This document shows positions 17,101-33,294 of a stretch of DNA of 64,000 bases, one piece after another. Numbering within the stretch: the first letter of the stretch is position 1; each line of letters begins with the position of its first letter. The stretch comes from Piromyces finnis (taxonomy: Eukaryota > Neocallimastigomycota > Neocallimastigomycetes > Neocallimastigales > Neocallimastigaceae): positions 496,001 to 560,000 of the forward strand of contig MCFH01000021.1 in assembly GCA_002104945.1 (NCBI GenBank), read 5' to 3'. The position numbers and the translations under genes were made by a program. The notes beneath the pieces are model-generated. The model was not told where the DNA came from. It did no database searches and saw only the letters and a list, made by a program, of their open reading frames with translations.

Positions 17101-17180
17101 TTAGCAAATGAACAAGAATTAGTAGTTGAGTAAGAATTAATTGAATTATTCATTTCATTCCTTATATTATTTTTATTCAT
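14169..17180 (-). CDS. Ubiquitin-specific protease, Ubp12/USP4/USP15-like
   Basis: Cysteine deubiquitinase (peptidase C19) that removes ubiquitin from proteins. A single exon of 1003 aa. The Cys box GLSNLGNTCFMNS places catalytic Cys103; the His box GSTGGGHYTAY places His812, followed by WYDCNDSFV. Two CxxC pairs (CKTC near residue 250 and CPNC near 725) form the zinc-binding finger. A long insertion between the two catalytic halves (about residues 300-690) has a Ubl-like stretch (VPIEVLLNGKYLDTVKIIVL) and an acidic Ser/Asn linker, as in Ubp12/USP15. The usual N-terminal DUSP domain is absent: only about 95 disordered residues precede the Cys box, including a PPPY motif (73-76) that could bind a WW-domain ligase. 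The C-terminus is Gln/Met/Ser/Asn-rich and acidic. Catalytic residues are intact, so it is probably active. Confidence 0.93.
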   Translation of the reverse strand: MNKNNIRNEMNNSINSYSTTNSCSFANNSKAISNSREDNDFSQNGLVYTPMRNSSLGKHDDKSNSSDYDDELPPPYSEIYSSDPVMSNHIPGTTGLSNLGNTCFMNSGLQCIAHTTLLRDYLLRGYWKKELNLTSIHGMKGKMVKAFVKVLENLWGENSGAFRPTEFKSVISKHTPSFEGYHQHDCQEFIASLLDGLHEDINRVPVKKFEEYPDMNNMEDMEAAKTSWDLHIRRENSIIVDLFYGQYRSINICKTCDTKRLNFEPFVYLTLPIPENQEIEVPIEVLLNGKYLDTVKIIVLKSQSIATMKEKICEKLKENNIISGVEVNNIEIFQGRDHTMNSYFENSELVENIQSLEQSYYTLFAYINFNRFSINNIISYLPNPKDKQTVKLNINVPVYHKVENADKYSSDDNGFPFLINLPNFTQFEDEEKMIDRRFLGWAIYREIVKYYQNFTEYKIATLDPNDELDPKVYECLKQIKEEEENLNKSTTQDVKTAENASSSDDSDNENFNNITSILDTEESNSQQENDLSNNDGNEEVMPMNEDEDTLLENTYQATQAKISDESDINEENDNKNDVENIYPINDGWKIIPKLFDVQLIYTDKPNESFYSYSYSYEYTCKRVALYKVKDNSSYESEQKEEKYSYRKTNEIRNAKISMRPKDLLISVTWKPALLEFLFGKKKFEVFSPKTNNIHSVKKPESKPISLEECIDEFIKEEILTDENKWFCPNCKDDREAYKKMDIWKAPEILIVHLKRFIQDRRYYSSRKNSVLVKFPIKGLDLTNVIIGPKSEEKYIYNLYAISNHSGSTGGGHYTAYVKNNDKWYDCNDSFVSETSENSIITSSAYLLFYERCHESGNEFKLPDLDDKPDIIDEEEIKLQQQKQIEMQMQMSMPMQMGNTISNSNSNVISNSISSSSTNYCSENFADFNNADSMYTSAGQDNSLVNTQPSIDTDSSDLNNSSSNDALYDDNEDITQEFDEGDLSLMNDNDTVIEEKENTHMMEN

Positions 17181-17483
17181 ATATAAAATTTAAGAATTTC
17201 ATTAAATTTAATATGTTTGAAATATATATACAAATAATAAATAAACAATAAGGATATAACATTATACATATATTACATAAATAATATTAAAAACGGGTTT
17301 TTTATAATATGAATTTGAAATTAATTAAAATATAAGTTTTATATTTAAATAAATTTTTAAGTTATCATTTATGAAATATTAAAAATAATAAATATATATA
17401 TGTTAGAAAAAAGGTTTTATCATAGAATATCATTTTATTTAAATTATTATATATTCAATTCAATTCAATTCAATTAAAAATAT

Positions 17484-17738
17484 TTACATTTCAGTATTTT
17501 CAGGATTAAATTCGATTAATTTTGTTTTGTTGGATTCCCCATTTTCTATGGTTAAATTGTTATCGTTACTATGATTATCCATTTTTGTTGATGTTTGAGT
17601 AATACTTGTATTTTGTTCAGTTTCACTTGTTATTTTCATACGTTTGAATGCAATATTATTATTAGTTTCAATCTCTTCACTATTACCTGATTCGTTATTA
17701 TTATTATTACTTGAAGTATCAAAATTATTAATAATCAT
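17484..17738 (-). CDS. Small Asn/Ser/Thr-rich hypothetical protein
   Basis: An 84-aa open frame with a normal ATG, about 300 bases upstream of the USP gene on the same strand. It is hydrophilic and Asn/Thr-rich with no recognisable domain; one basic patch (FKRMK) could be a nuclear signal. It has more C/G than its flanks and uses ordinary codons, which supports coding. It may instead be an upstream exon of a longer or alternative transcript of the USP gene, or a random low-complexity frame. I do not recognise it. Confidence 0.35.
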   Translation of the reverse strand: MIINNFDTSSNNNNNESGNSEEIETNNNIAFKRMKITSETEQNTSITQTSTKMDNHSNDNNLTIENGESNKTKLIEFNPENTEM

Positions 17739-18849
17739 CTGTAATAGTTTTTTTCTTAATATTTTTTATATATTATTTTTTATATATATTTTTTTTATAT
17801 ATTTTATTTTTCTTTTATTTTTATTTATTTTGAAACTATAAAGTAATTAGTTTTTGAATATGAAAAAGAAAAATTATATTAAAAAAATAAAAAAAAAACA
17901 ATAATATAATAATCAACAAAAACTATATAAAATTCTATTTTATTATGTACTTAAAAAAAACTTATTTGATTTTAAATAAATTTCATTGATTATTGTATTT
18001 TATGAAAAAATATTATTATTATAATTCATTATTCATTTATTTAGTAGTTGTATATAAAAATTATTGATAAATTTAAAGTTAGGATTTTATTTTTGAAAAA
18101 ATGTTTTTATGTTATTAAAGAATATATAATATTAAACAAAGAATAATAAAAAAGAATAAAGAAAAGAAAAAGGTTAATAAATTTTGATTTAATAATTATT
18201 TATTCTTTTTATATTTTTTTATATTTGTTAAATTTCATATTAATTTTTTTTTCTTCTTTTTTTTTTTTTTTTTTTATTTTTAATCAATAATTTTAATCAA
18301 AATTAAATTTTATCATAAAAACATTTTTAATTTTTTAACAAATATTTTATTATTATAATAGAAATACCTTATTCTACTAACCCTATTTCTTTTTATACCC
18401 TTTTATTTATTTCTTTTTTTATTTTAATTTTTAATACTTTCCAAGTTCTAATGAATATTTCTAATAGTAAAAATGTGCGAAGGAAAAAGAAAAAAAATTT
18501 TTTTTGTACTTTAAATTTCTACAAAAAAAAAATTTTTTTTTATATTAATAATATTATTCTTTAAAAATATAAGTTTATTAATTATAATATTAAAACCAGG
18601 GTGTAACATGTATATAAAATCAAAAACTTTTTATTTTATAATTAATATCATGTTTACTATTTTTCTATAATAAGACATTTTATATTTACATATAATAAAA
18701 TACTTATTAACATATAAAAAAATTGAAAATGCTAATAAAAAATATAATATCATTATATTATTAAAAACAAAATCACAAATTATGAAATAGTTTATGAAAA
18801 ATTAAATTATATAAAATATAGGAATGAAAAAATGCAGCAATTTAAAATA
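17739..18849. other. Gene-free AT-rich spacer
   Basis: Homopolymer A/T runs only. No exon or RNA gene seen between the small frame and the 3' end of the 7TM gene. Confidence 0.5.
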
Positions 18850-21800
18850 TCAATTTATATATTCATTTTCATTGTCTGAAATAGATTGTGTTGTGTTTTG
18901 TATTACCCATTTAGGTACCCAAATATAATTTTTTGGTAACCTTGGATATAATATAATACTTTAAAAAATAAATTAGTATGTAATATTTCGAAATTATATT
19001 ATTAAATATTCAAATCAAAGAATAGTTTACCCATATATTATAAAAGCAAAAATAAAGAAACCTTCATATATTAAATAAAATCTCATGTTGTCATCATAGT
19101 AATAGGGTAAAAGAATTATTCGACACTATAAATATAATATATGATATATGGTTTTTAATGAGTTAAAAGTATTAGAAAATTGAATTTGTAAAAAAAATGA
19201 ATATAATACATACAGTGAAATCAATAAATGCTAAAAAAATTGATGCAATAAATAAATACCTATAGAAAATTTTAAAATTATTAGTTATAATAATAATTTG
19301 CATGAAAAGTATTATAAGTATATTATGTATATGTTACATCATCATTATAAATTTATTTTTATAACTTTCTATTAGAATTCTGCTATATAATGTTGAGTTT
19401 TCTTCAATTGATATAATTTTTCTTGAAAGCAAATTTTCATCAATGTCAAATTCATTTTCTATAAAGTATTAATTATGGATTTTAAAATTTATTAATATAT
19501 TATTAATATTTTAATAATTGTATATATTCAGTCAATATTAAAAATATACTTTGTTTTTTATTATTTTTTTCATTTTGTGGTAAATTCTGAGGTGATGATA
19601 TTGCAGTAGATTCTAATTTTGGCGATGCTTGTGATGTCATTATATCTGATGAGGATTTCCATTGATTATTTATAGAGTTTTCATTAGTAAGTGTATTTGA
19701 AGATACAACTTTTTGATTTTCAATTGAGGTTGGATTATTATAAGTACTATTTGGGGCTCTAATATTGGCTTCTTTAGGATTATTATTATTAGAATATGAT
19801 TTATTTAAACTTGTAGATCTTTTTGGAATGGGAGGTTGTGATCTATCATACAAATTATCTGTTGGTTGAGATATTTGATTAGAACTCATTCGAATTTGAG
19901 TATTGATAGATGTTTTATTAACTGTTTGACATGCATTAGGCTGCATTAATCTATATATTTCTTCATATGTTGTTTTGGCTATTGGATCATTTGATTTATA
20001 GTTTTTAGATAATTCTTTATTATAATCTTGTTTTATTTGCTTTAAATATTTCCATAAAACAATGAGATGATGAATATAATTTTTAAAAACATATAAATGC
20101 AGTAATATTCTATAAATTGCCATAGCGATCTAATTTATTATATAATATATAAATTATAATGTAAATAATGTAATTTTAATAAATATAAATAAATATTAAA
20201 GTATTATTTACAGCTGATCCTTCTCCCAAAGCAATAAATACAGCATCTGTTAATGCAGTAAAAAGAGTAACAGCTAATATTGATCTTGATTCATCAGGAA
20301 TCATCATTATACGAATAACAAACATGCCTTTTGATAAGTATAGCATTCCAATATAAGTAGCTGTTGTCCGTACCATAATTAAAACAGAAAGTAATAAAAC
20401 TACTATAACGGAATGATCACCTATTGATATTTTTATTTATAAAATAAATTATAACTTATTATTATTTTCCTCAAAATTTATATATTAAAATTACATTACC
20501 TGCATTTCCATAATAATGATATTTATATGTTTCTAATCCTAAAGTAATAATGTTTAGTAATGGGAAAAGTGTCATTATTTTTACTAAAGGAATTTCAAGC
20601 TAAAGTTTATGTTAAATTTATTATTCAATAATTAATATATAATCATTAATCAATAAAATAACTTTCTCTCTTTTTTTTTTTTTTTTATTTTTTTTATTTT
20701 AATAATTAGGGAATATTAGATTGTTTTATATTATTATTAAACCATTATTAAATCTTACTTTAATTTTATTTATCCAAGTAAATATCCAAAGCAAAAATAT
20801 AACCATCCAAATACCTAGTAATAATAGATGCTCATTAATTAAATTATACTGATCTGTTGATAAATGTGGATATTTATTTGGATTCTTTAGAGATACTGTT
20901 ATCTATAATATATATAAAATAAAAAAAAAAAGATTTTAATATAATATATTAAATATAAAACAAAAATCAAATGTTTCGATATATAAAAACTATGCTTATA
21001 TAAAAAATACCTCTCCATCAAAGCCTAGTGATGTTAATCCTTTGGTTTTCAGCATAAATAAAGTATATTGCCCATCTTTTTGAATTTTCATTTTAAATTC
21101 ATATGATTCTGAATTTATGGCTAAACTATAAAAGTCTGTTAGGTTGACATATATTTCAGATTCATGTAATAAATCAAGAAATGGATCTATTACAGTATAG
21201 TTTCCATTATTTAAATATTTTTCATCTGTAGCTTGGTTTTCATTATCATCCAAATCTATAGGGATATCATCAATATAATAATCATCATTATTTGTAGTTA
21301 TATTGTCATGAAGAGGTTCGTCTGGAATTATTGGAGTTTTATATTCTTCTGCTTTTTTTTCTATCATATTTTCAATAGTGTGTAAAAAATTAAATGATCT
21401 TGTAAGATTTGTAATAGATTTTACAGTAATCATGCTATTATTATTAACACTTTCTGTTTCCTTAACTTTTTCAATCATTACTTTACCAAATGATCTCTTA
21501 TCATTTATTATATTATCAGATATTGTACCATTTTTGTAATAAGGATAATTGTTACTATTATCATTTTCTCTCATCTTAAATTTTTTTATATAAATATTTA
21601 ATTTAATAACAAAATATGATAATATTAACAATACTATAATACTATCTACATACGAAATCAAGCCATTTTTTAGTTTCACAAACCCCTATGTATATATCTG
21701 AAAAAAAAGTATAATTTGAAAATGTCTTACAAGAATATATAGAGGATATAAATATTTTAATTGTTAATATTATTATATTGTAGATTTTATTAAATATTCA

Positions 21801-22126
21801 GCTATAAAGATATAAAGATTATTTACTATATATCTTCTTCCTTGGTATTGAAGTACTACATCATCTAATCTAACGTAAATACTTCCACCTTTTTCAAATC
21901 CAAAATCAGCAATATTTAATACACGATCATAATAGTTAAAATCAAAATAAGTATTAGTATAATAGGCACTGGCTAAACTTATACCAAATTTATTTGACTT
22001 GTATTTAGTGTTATTGTTATTAATGTTATCAAATGAATTATTTGATAGTAGCTGAATCAATAGTAAGGTTTTTATAAAATATATTGGTAATTTATTGATT
22101 TTTTTGAGAAAATATGAAACTTTCAT
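18850..22126 (-). CDS. Seven-transmembrane GOST/Lung-7TM-like receptor protein
   Basis: Minus-strand gene with about 11 exons. It starts MKVSYFLKKINKLP at 22126 with a hydrophobic signal-like segment, and ends with TGA at 18852-18850. The N-terminal ectodomain (FGFEKGGSIYVRLDDVVLQY, then KDGQYTLFMLKTKGLTSLGF) has the beta-rich GOLD-like look of GOST proteins and is interrupted by an acidic, Asn-rich loop. Membrane helices follow on separate short exons: HLLLLGIWMVIFLLWIFTW, PLVKIMTLFPLLNIITLGL, SVIVVLLLSVLIMVRTTATY, ILAVTLFTALTDAVFIALGE, a segment after MAIYRILLHLYVF, YLFIASIFLAFIDF and IYEGFFIFAFIIYG. A Ser/Asn-rich cytoplasmic loop (about 19560-20000) separates helices 5 and 6. Phases agree from 20996 to the end. 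The first two joins (donor near 21822; optional intron about 21580-21650) are less sure. It probably acts in Golgi, endosome or plasma membrane. The 7TM call is firm; the family is an inference. Confidence 0.65.
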
Positions 22127-24231
<2,105 letters not shown>

Positions 24232-27200
24232 ATGTTGCATTCGAAAATAAAATTTAAGGATATTTTAAATGACTTTGAAATACGAGATAAAAATACAGAA
24301 GTATTGAGGTATATAAAAATCAAAAATGTGTATATTTAGTATTTAATCATTTATGTAACTATTAAAGAAATATCAATATCTTACAATGTATAAATAAATA
24401 TCTTTTTGTTAGGTATTTAGACGAAAATATAAAAAATTTCTATAAAAACATATTATTAAGGAATGACTCTGAAGAGATTAAAAAAACCGAGGAAAAATAT
24501 AATATTATTGTATCTTTAATGTGTTATGTTCGAAAAAGCGATGTTTCCGGATTGAAGAAATTTATTAAAGAGACTCAAACCGTATCTAATACAACAAACT
24601 ATATTCAATTTAGCATGTATGATTTATTATTAGACGCTATTGGAAACAGTTCATCTTTTGAATTTATTGAATATTGTATTAGTTTATATAATAATCTTAA
24701 TTATTCAATTCATATACATTCTCCACTTTTTGCTGCTCTTAGTCATGATAATATTAACGTTGCAAATAAACTTATTGAAAATGGAGCTCAATTTAATTTA
24801 TATAAAGAAGGTTATCAAAATATTGTTTTTTATCTTTTAAGTCAAAAAAAGCTTAATGCTTCAAGTGTAAAGTTTTTAGTTGAACATGATATAAATATTA
24901 ATACTAATATTTATTCATCTTTAAAAACAGATTTAAAAAGTAAAGAAATTATTAAATATTATGAATGTGATGAATTAGAAAAAATAAAAATTTTCTGCAT
25001 TGATTACATTATATTTCAGATTAATAAATATAAATATAATAAGGAAGAATATATATTATATTTGAACTCACTTCAAATTATTTTCGAATTTGAGTACATA
25101 GATATAGAGACTTTTAATAAAAAATCTATAGAATTAATTGTTGATAATAAATTATATGAAGTATTAAATATATTCATTAAATGTAAAAACTTTTATAAAC
25201 CCGTTTTATACTTATCAATTTGGAATTATGCAGTAAATTTAGATATAATAGATATAAAAGTATTAAATATTTTGTTATCAAATATTGACAGAAATTTTTT
25301 AAATACTATTCAAGGAAAAAAAATTCTGTTTGAAGTTGAAAGTTGTTCAATTAATGAAATAGATAAAATAAATTTGATCAACTTATTAATGGAAAAAGGT
25401 GTAAATATTAATTCAAATTATAATAATAAGTATATATTAATAGAATCAATTAAAAGCAAAAATGACAAGTTAACAAACTTTTTAATTGAGAAAGGAATAA
25501 AAACTAATATTTATGATAAAAGTTCAAATAAAACACCTTTAATGTATTTTATTGAATATAGTAATGATATAAATACATTTGAATTATTATTACAGAAAAA
25601 TATTGATATTAATGAAAAAGACATAAGGAAAAATACACTTCTTCATTATGCATGTAAATATAATAATGTTGATGCATTAGCTTCATTACTGAAAAAAAAA
25701 CCAAAAATAAATGAAAAAAATTTCGATGGACTTACTCCATTAATGATATCAGCTATCAAAGGAAATTGGTTATGTTCTAAATTATTACTAGAACATCCAG
25801 ATATTAATGTTAATATTGCTAATAAAAATAATAAAAACCTTTTGTATTTTATGGTTGAGAATTCAATTGAAGAAAAGGAAATTTATGATGAACTTTTTAA
25901 GCATGGTGCTTATTTTAGTTCTAATTTAATTACTAAAAAAACTTTTTTTGAAAAAATTATTAAAAACAATGAACTTAAACAATCAATAATAAAATATGGT
26001 GTTTTAATTGAAAATGTAGAAAAAAAAATTTTCAAAAAATATAATTCACTTACATTTGCAATAATTTCAAATAAAATAACTTTTTTGAAATCTTTATTAG
26101 AACTTGGCGCTGATCCAAATGAAAAAGATGATGATCAAAATATACCTTTAATTATTGCTATTAAAAACAATAATTTAGAGGCTATTAAACTTTTGATAGA
26201 ATATAATGCTAATTATATTGAAGATGAACAAAAGATTTTACATTGGGCAAGTAATTGTAATAAGGAAATATTATCGTATATTATTGAAATACAAAACAAG
26301 AATAAAGGCAACATTTATTATAATAATAATAGTTCTTATTTAATTTTCAATGCATGTGAAAATGAAAATATTAAAGATTTGAAAAATCTTATTGAAAACC
26401 AAAATGTATCATATAAAATTAATTATAAAAATAGTGATGGATTGACACCTTTATTATATTCCATTCAAAATGGAAAATATGAAAGTGCTGAGTGTATTCT
26501 TGAAGTGTCTAACTATGTTGATGCCAATATCCCTGATTCAAATGGAGATATGCCTTTTGACTTTATTATTAAGAATAAAATTCAAAATATGTTTAATATT
26601 ATTGAAAAGTTAGTAAATCGTGGTGGGTATGTTGATTCAAAATATTTTAATAAATCTTTGATTAATCTTATTATTGATAATAAAGATATAATAAGGTATT
26701 TTATAGAAAAAGGAATTCCAATTAAAAACAATAAAAAAGATAGAATGTTTATTGTTCCAAACTCCTTGATTTTTGCAGTAAAACAAGATTGTTATCCATT
26801 TGTTAAAGCATTATTAGAAAATGGATCATCTGTTGATGAAATTGATAGTGATCATAAAACACCTCTTATATACGCCATTGATAATGACAATAAAGCAATT
26901 ATTGATTTGTTATTAAAATATAAAACTGATATAAACAAGATATATGATAATAATAATGAACTTACTCCTATTATATACACAGTTCAGAAGAATAATTCCC
27001 CATTGTTTAATTATCTTTTTTCAAAAGTTTCAAATGAGTCTGATAAAAAACAAATTATAACATCAATTATTGAATACTCCTTAAATAATAAAAGCCTCGA
27101 AATGATTGATTTCGTCACCAATAACTCAAGCTACGATTTAAATTTAATTAGTAATATTATTAGTTGTTTACTTAAGGAAGGAAAAATAAATTTAAAAAGT

Positions 27201-30200
27201 GAAAATGATAATAATAATACTCTATTACATTATATTTGTTTTAAAGGAAATCAATTTCTTATTAAAGAGTTTATTAATTGCCATCAAGATTTCAATATAT
27301 TAAATTCACTTAATATGACACCCTTAATGCTTTCCATTATTCACAAAAAGTATGATTGCGCTAAATATTTATTAAGTGAATTTTCTTTAATTAATGTTAA
27401 TTACATGGATATATATGGGGAAACAGCAATGACATACTTACTTAAAAATCAAGATTATGATGAAGAAATTATTGAATTATTTTATGATAAAGGTTTATTC
27501 TTTACTATAGAATATTTTAAAAACGATTCGTTATTAAAGTATATTACTAAATGTATTGTTTTACTTAAAATTTTTATTGAAAAGGGTATATATTTTAAAG
27601 ATATGAATGATAATTTAATATTAATTTCAACACCTTTGATTTTCTCTGTTAAAAATAATATAAAAAGTCTATTAATTAGTTTATTAAATTTAAAAGCTAA
27701 TGTCAATGAAATAGATGAAAAAGATAAATCAGCATTATATTATGCAATTAATAATAATGATGTAGATACTATTAATATTTTATTGAATTTTAATGCTAAT
27801 ATAAACCAAGAAATAATGAAAGGAAAAACACCTTTTATTTATACTATTGAAAATAAAAAAATAAATATTTTTATGCATTTGATTCAGAATAAAAATATTC
27901 AAGATAATTTTAATGCTGTTATTAAACACATTTATAATTATGCATATCGAACAAAAAATTATGATATTTTTACTTTTGTTATTAATCAATTAGAAGATAA
28001 ATATGATATTTACTACCCATTAATTGATTTATTAAAAACTGATGGCTATGATATATATGAAGTTAATAAAGAAACTGGATGGAACCTTTTACATTATTCA
28101 AGTTATATTGGGAACTTAAAACTTCTTAACATATTGTTAGATGATTTTAATTTCACTAAGTTAAATATAAAATGTATTGATGGATCCACACCATTAATGC
28201 TTTCTATTAAAAATGGTAAATTTGAATGTGCATCAAAATTAATGGAAAACAAACTTTTAGATGTAAATATTAAAGATAATGATGGTTATTCACCCCTTTC
28301 TTATATGGTAAAACATAATGATATGTTCAATGAGTATATATTTGATAGTTTAATTTTAAGAGGTGCATATCTTCCAGTAAAATATTTTGAGGATACTGAA
28401 TACTTAAAATACATTATTAATAACAAAACACTAATAAAAAAGATTACTTATAAAGGAATTAATGTAATTGATGAAAATTTAGTTACAACATTTATTAGTC
28501 AACCTTTGTTTTATGCTGTTCAAAATAATAATAAACTTTTGGCATTGGAATTTATTAAAAATGGGGCAAAGATTAATGAAATTGATCAAAATAATAATAA
28601 TGCTTTAGTATATGCCATTAAAAATAAGAACTCTGAAATGATACAATTACTTTTATCTCATAATATAAATATAAATTATTCAAAAAAAATTGAAAATTCC
28701 CCATTAATTATTACTATTAAGGAAAATGATATAATTTCTTTTCAAATAATAATTGATTATATAAATAGTGCTTGTAAACATCAACAATTAGATGAAATGA
28801 TAAAAAATATTATTCAGTATTCTAAGAATATAAATGATTTTAATATATTAAAATTTATTCATAAATATTTAAATAGAAAATCATACTCTAATTATGATAA
28901 TCTTAATGATATTATTACTAAAAATGATAAAAATTATAATGTTAAAGCGTGTAAAGATTCACAACCTTTACATTACGGCTGTATGGAAGGAAATATTTTT
29001 GACATTCTTAATATTTATGCTTTCAGAAAAAACGATTTTGATATAAATCAAAGAAATAACGATGGTTCAACCCCAATCATGGTAGCAGTTAAAAATGGAA
29101 ATTATGAATGTATTGAGTTATTATTCAAACTTTATAGCAATCTTGATATAAATATTGCTGATTATAAAAACATGACTCCACTAATGTACATGCTAGAAAA
29201 TAAAGTTGATAAAGTTGATATATATATGATTTTAATAAAAAATGGAGCATATATACCTTTAGAATATATTCAATCTAATTCATATTTTTATATGACATTA
29301 AATTATGATGAGTTTATTAAGTATATTATTAAAAACGGATTTATGGTTAATGACAAAGGTAACATTAAGAATATAACTAACATACTTAAATATTCAATTG
29401 AAGTCCATAATGAAATCTTATTAAAAGTTTTAATAAATAAAGGGATTGAATATAAAAAAGAAAATTGTAATGGAAAACAACCAATATTATATGCTATCGA
29501 ACAAAATAACGAAGAAGCAGTTAGCTTACTTATGAAGCATATGAATAATGAAGAAATTAAAAATTTAGTGAATAACATTATTTTTAATTCTTTTAATACA
29601 AAAAAATGTGATATTTTGATCAAACTAAAAGGAAAGGAATATATTAATGATAGTATTATTAGTAATATTATTGAAGATGCTAGTAAAAACATCAATTATT
29701 ATAAATCTAATGGGTATGAGCCATTACACGAGGCATGCAAAAATAATAATATAAATCTTTTAAACAATTTACTTTTATGTCACTATGATATAAATACAAA
29801 ATCAAAAAAAACAAATGAAACACCAATTATAGTTGCTTTAAAAAACAGAAAGTATGATATAGTTAATAAATTATTAGAATATGATAACATTAACATAAAT
29901 TATTGTGATAATAATCAACAATCACCAATATTTATTATGATTAATGATAAGCAATCAGAAAATACAAAAATCTTTGAGAAGTTGATAACTCATAATGTTA
30001 ATACCCTCGAAAAATATAAAGGTGATACTCCTTTACTTCTTTCAATTAAAAAAAAGAAAAATGAATATGTAAGAATCCTTCTTCAATATCAAACTACTGA
30101 TATTAATGAACTCTTTAGTAAAAATATGACTTTAATGAATTACATGATTGATAATATAATTGATAATGAATATGCATTTGATTTATTACTAAAAAGGGGT

Positions 30201-31946
30201 GCATATATTGATTCTAAGTACATTAACGATAATAAATTAATTAAATTGTTTGAAAAAAATAAAGGATTAATCAAAGCAGTTATTAATAATGGTTTTATCA
30301 TTAAAAATAAAACTAGTACCGTAAAAATTAATTATCCTTTAATTCATTTAATTAAAGGAAGTAAAAATAATCTTGTTGAAAATTTTTTAAAATATGGTGC
30401 TTCCGTAGAAGAAACTGATGAAGATGGTTTTACTCCAATTTTTCATACTGTTAGAAGTAACAATTCAAAAATATTCTTTTTGTTATTGGATAAATATAAT
30501 GCAGACATTAATAAAACGACTAAAAATGGACAAACACTATTAAACTATGCTAAAAAGAAGAAAATTCAACTTTTTATTACCGAATTGAATAATAGAAAAA
30601 CTAAAAATTCTTCAAATATTAATACAGTTAATGATTTTAATGAAAGCATTAAAAATATTATCAAATTGGATTCTTATTTACCTTTGGACAATAAGACAAA
30701 TAAAAAATCAAAAGTTTCAACTAGTAAAGAAAATGAACAAGGTAAAGTAAAGGTTAATAATGATTTAAAAACCAAGAAAACATCAGTAAAAAAAAATAAT
30801 AAAACCAATAATAAAAATAAACAGAAAATTAGTAATAAATTAGTAATAGAAAAGCCACAAACTAAAAGTCATAATATTGAAAATATATATGATATAAGTA
30901 GTTATCTTAATTTTGGAAAAATGATTAACATTAAAGATAATACAAAAGAAAGCAAATCATTAATATTATTGGAAGAAGAATCCAATGAGGAAGAGTTAAA
31001 TTTCTCAAGTGATTTGAGTAGTAATGAAGACTATTTATCTGATTTTATTTATGAAGAATGTATGAGTGTTAATAATAATAATAGTGATTTATTTGGTGAT
31101 GAAGATGATGAAGATGATAATAATGATGAAAATGATTTCATGTATTATATAAACAATATAAATGATAATAATAGTAGTAATAGTGATACTGAAAAAATTC
31201 AATATAATGATTATAATGAAGCATATGAAGATAATATTATTAATAAGTATCCAGAGTTACATTACGCATGCTTAAAAGAGAGTGAAGAATTTATAAATAT
31301 GCTTATCAATAATTTTATGTACGATATTAATGAACCATGTAATGATGGATCTACTCCTCTTTTACTTTCTGTAAAACATAAAAAATATAATAGTATTAGA
31401 ATTTTATTAAAAAATAAAGCAAATATTAAAAAACAAGATAATCAAGGAGAATCACCAATATCATTTATATTAAAAAACCCATCAAAAGATAATTTAAAAA
31501 TCCTTAAGCTCTTTATTCCATATATAAAAATAAAAGAAACTTATCCACCTAATAATTTAACACCATTAAATTATTTGATAAGATACAATAATATTGAAGG
31601 TATAAAGGTTCTTTTAGAGTCTAATAAATCAATTATTAATGAAATAGATAACAATGGAGATACTATATTACTAAGTACTCTTAAAAACAACATTAGTAAT
31701 AAAGAATTAATTGAAACATTATTATTATTAGGTGCCAATCCCGACCAATTAGATACTAAAGGAAAAACACCATTAATTTATGCTATAGAAAAAAGAGACT
31801 ATGATTTAATTAGATTACTAATTAAGTATAACGCAAATATTGAATTAAAGATTTCAAGTGGAATAACTCCATTAAAATTAGCAATAAAATGTAATGATAT
31901 TACAATTGCAAAAGAACTTTTGAATTCAAAGAGAAAAATGAAATAA
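24232..31946 (+). CDS. Giant ankyrin-repeat protein 1 (about 2536 aa)
   Basis: Two exons, 24232-24308 and 24413-31946, joined in phase 2 (AG/GTATAT...TTAG/G). The N-terminus reads MLHSKIKFKDILNDFEIRD. Nearly the whole protein is ankyrin-type helix pairs (TPLMLSI..GKYECA..LLE, TPLIYAI...). These are organised in a supermodule of about 240-317 aa, marked by a GAYxxxxYF signature at residues about 523, 763, 1052, 1343, 1637 and 1954. Each signature is followed by a helical insert, an aromatic PLxFAV repeat and two or three further ankyrins. A Lys/Asn-rich then acidic linker (about 30600-31250) precedes a last ankyrin block. No signal peptide, membrane segment or enzyme domain is seen, so it is a cytoplasmic or nuclear scaffold by inference. 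The stop-free 7.5-kb second exon shows it is under coding constraint. The paralogue lies 9 kb downstream. Confidence 0.92.
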
Positions 31947-32514
31947 TTACAATATATTACTTTGGAATTTATTATTATGTATTACCATGTATACTATGTA
32001 TACTATTGTAATATTTTAAGTTAGGTTTTATACATATATTAACTTACTAAAATTAATTAGATATTATATTTATTTTTTTTTTATATAATTACTTTATAAT
32101 ATATATATTTTTTATTATTTTTATTGTATAAAACATTAATTTATATTTTATTATTGATCATATGTAAGAAGTAAGAAGATTAAAGTAAAAAAAAAAAATT
32201 TACTAGAATATAAAAGTATTTTCTGGAAATTGATTATTATAATTTTCTCTTCAAAATTATAGTAGTTTTAGCCATTTAATTATAAAATTTTCATAAAATA
32301 CCTTAAAAAAGTATAATTAAAAATGATAATCTATCACAAAAATGGCTATTTAACTGGCTATTAAATGTTAAATGTTCCACGAATTGATTCTTTGATTAAT
32401 AAATCTAAAGCTAAAAAATAAATTTATAAAATAAATAATAAATATAAACAAATAAATTTTTTTTAATTAATAAATTCGTTAATCATTCCTTTAAATTTAA
32501 ATTTAGGAAAAGTT
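31947..32514. other. 3' flank of giant ankyrin gene 1
   Basis: AT-rich, with short direct repeats (TATACTATGTATACTATTG). No gene seen. Confidence 0.45.
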
Positions 32515-33294
<780 letters not shown>

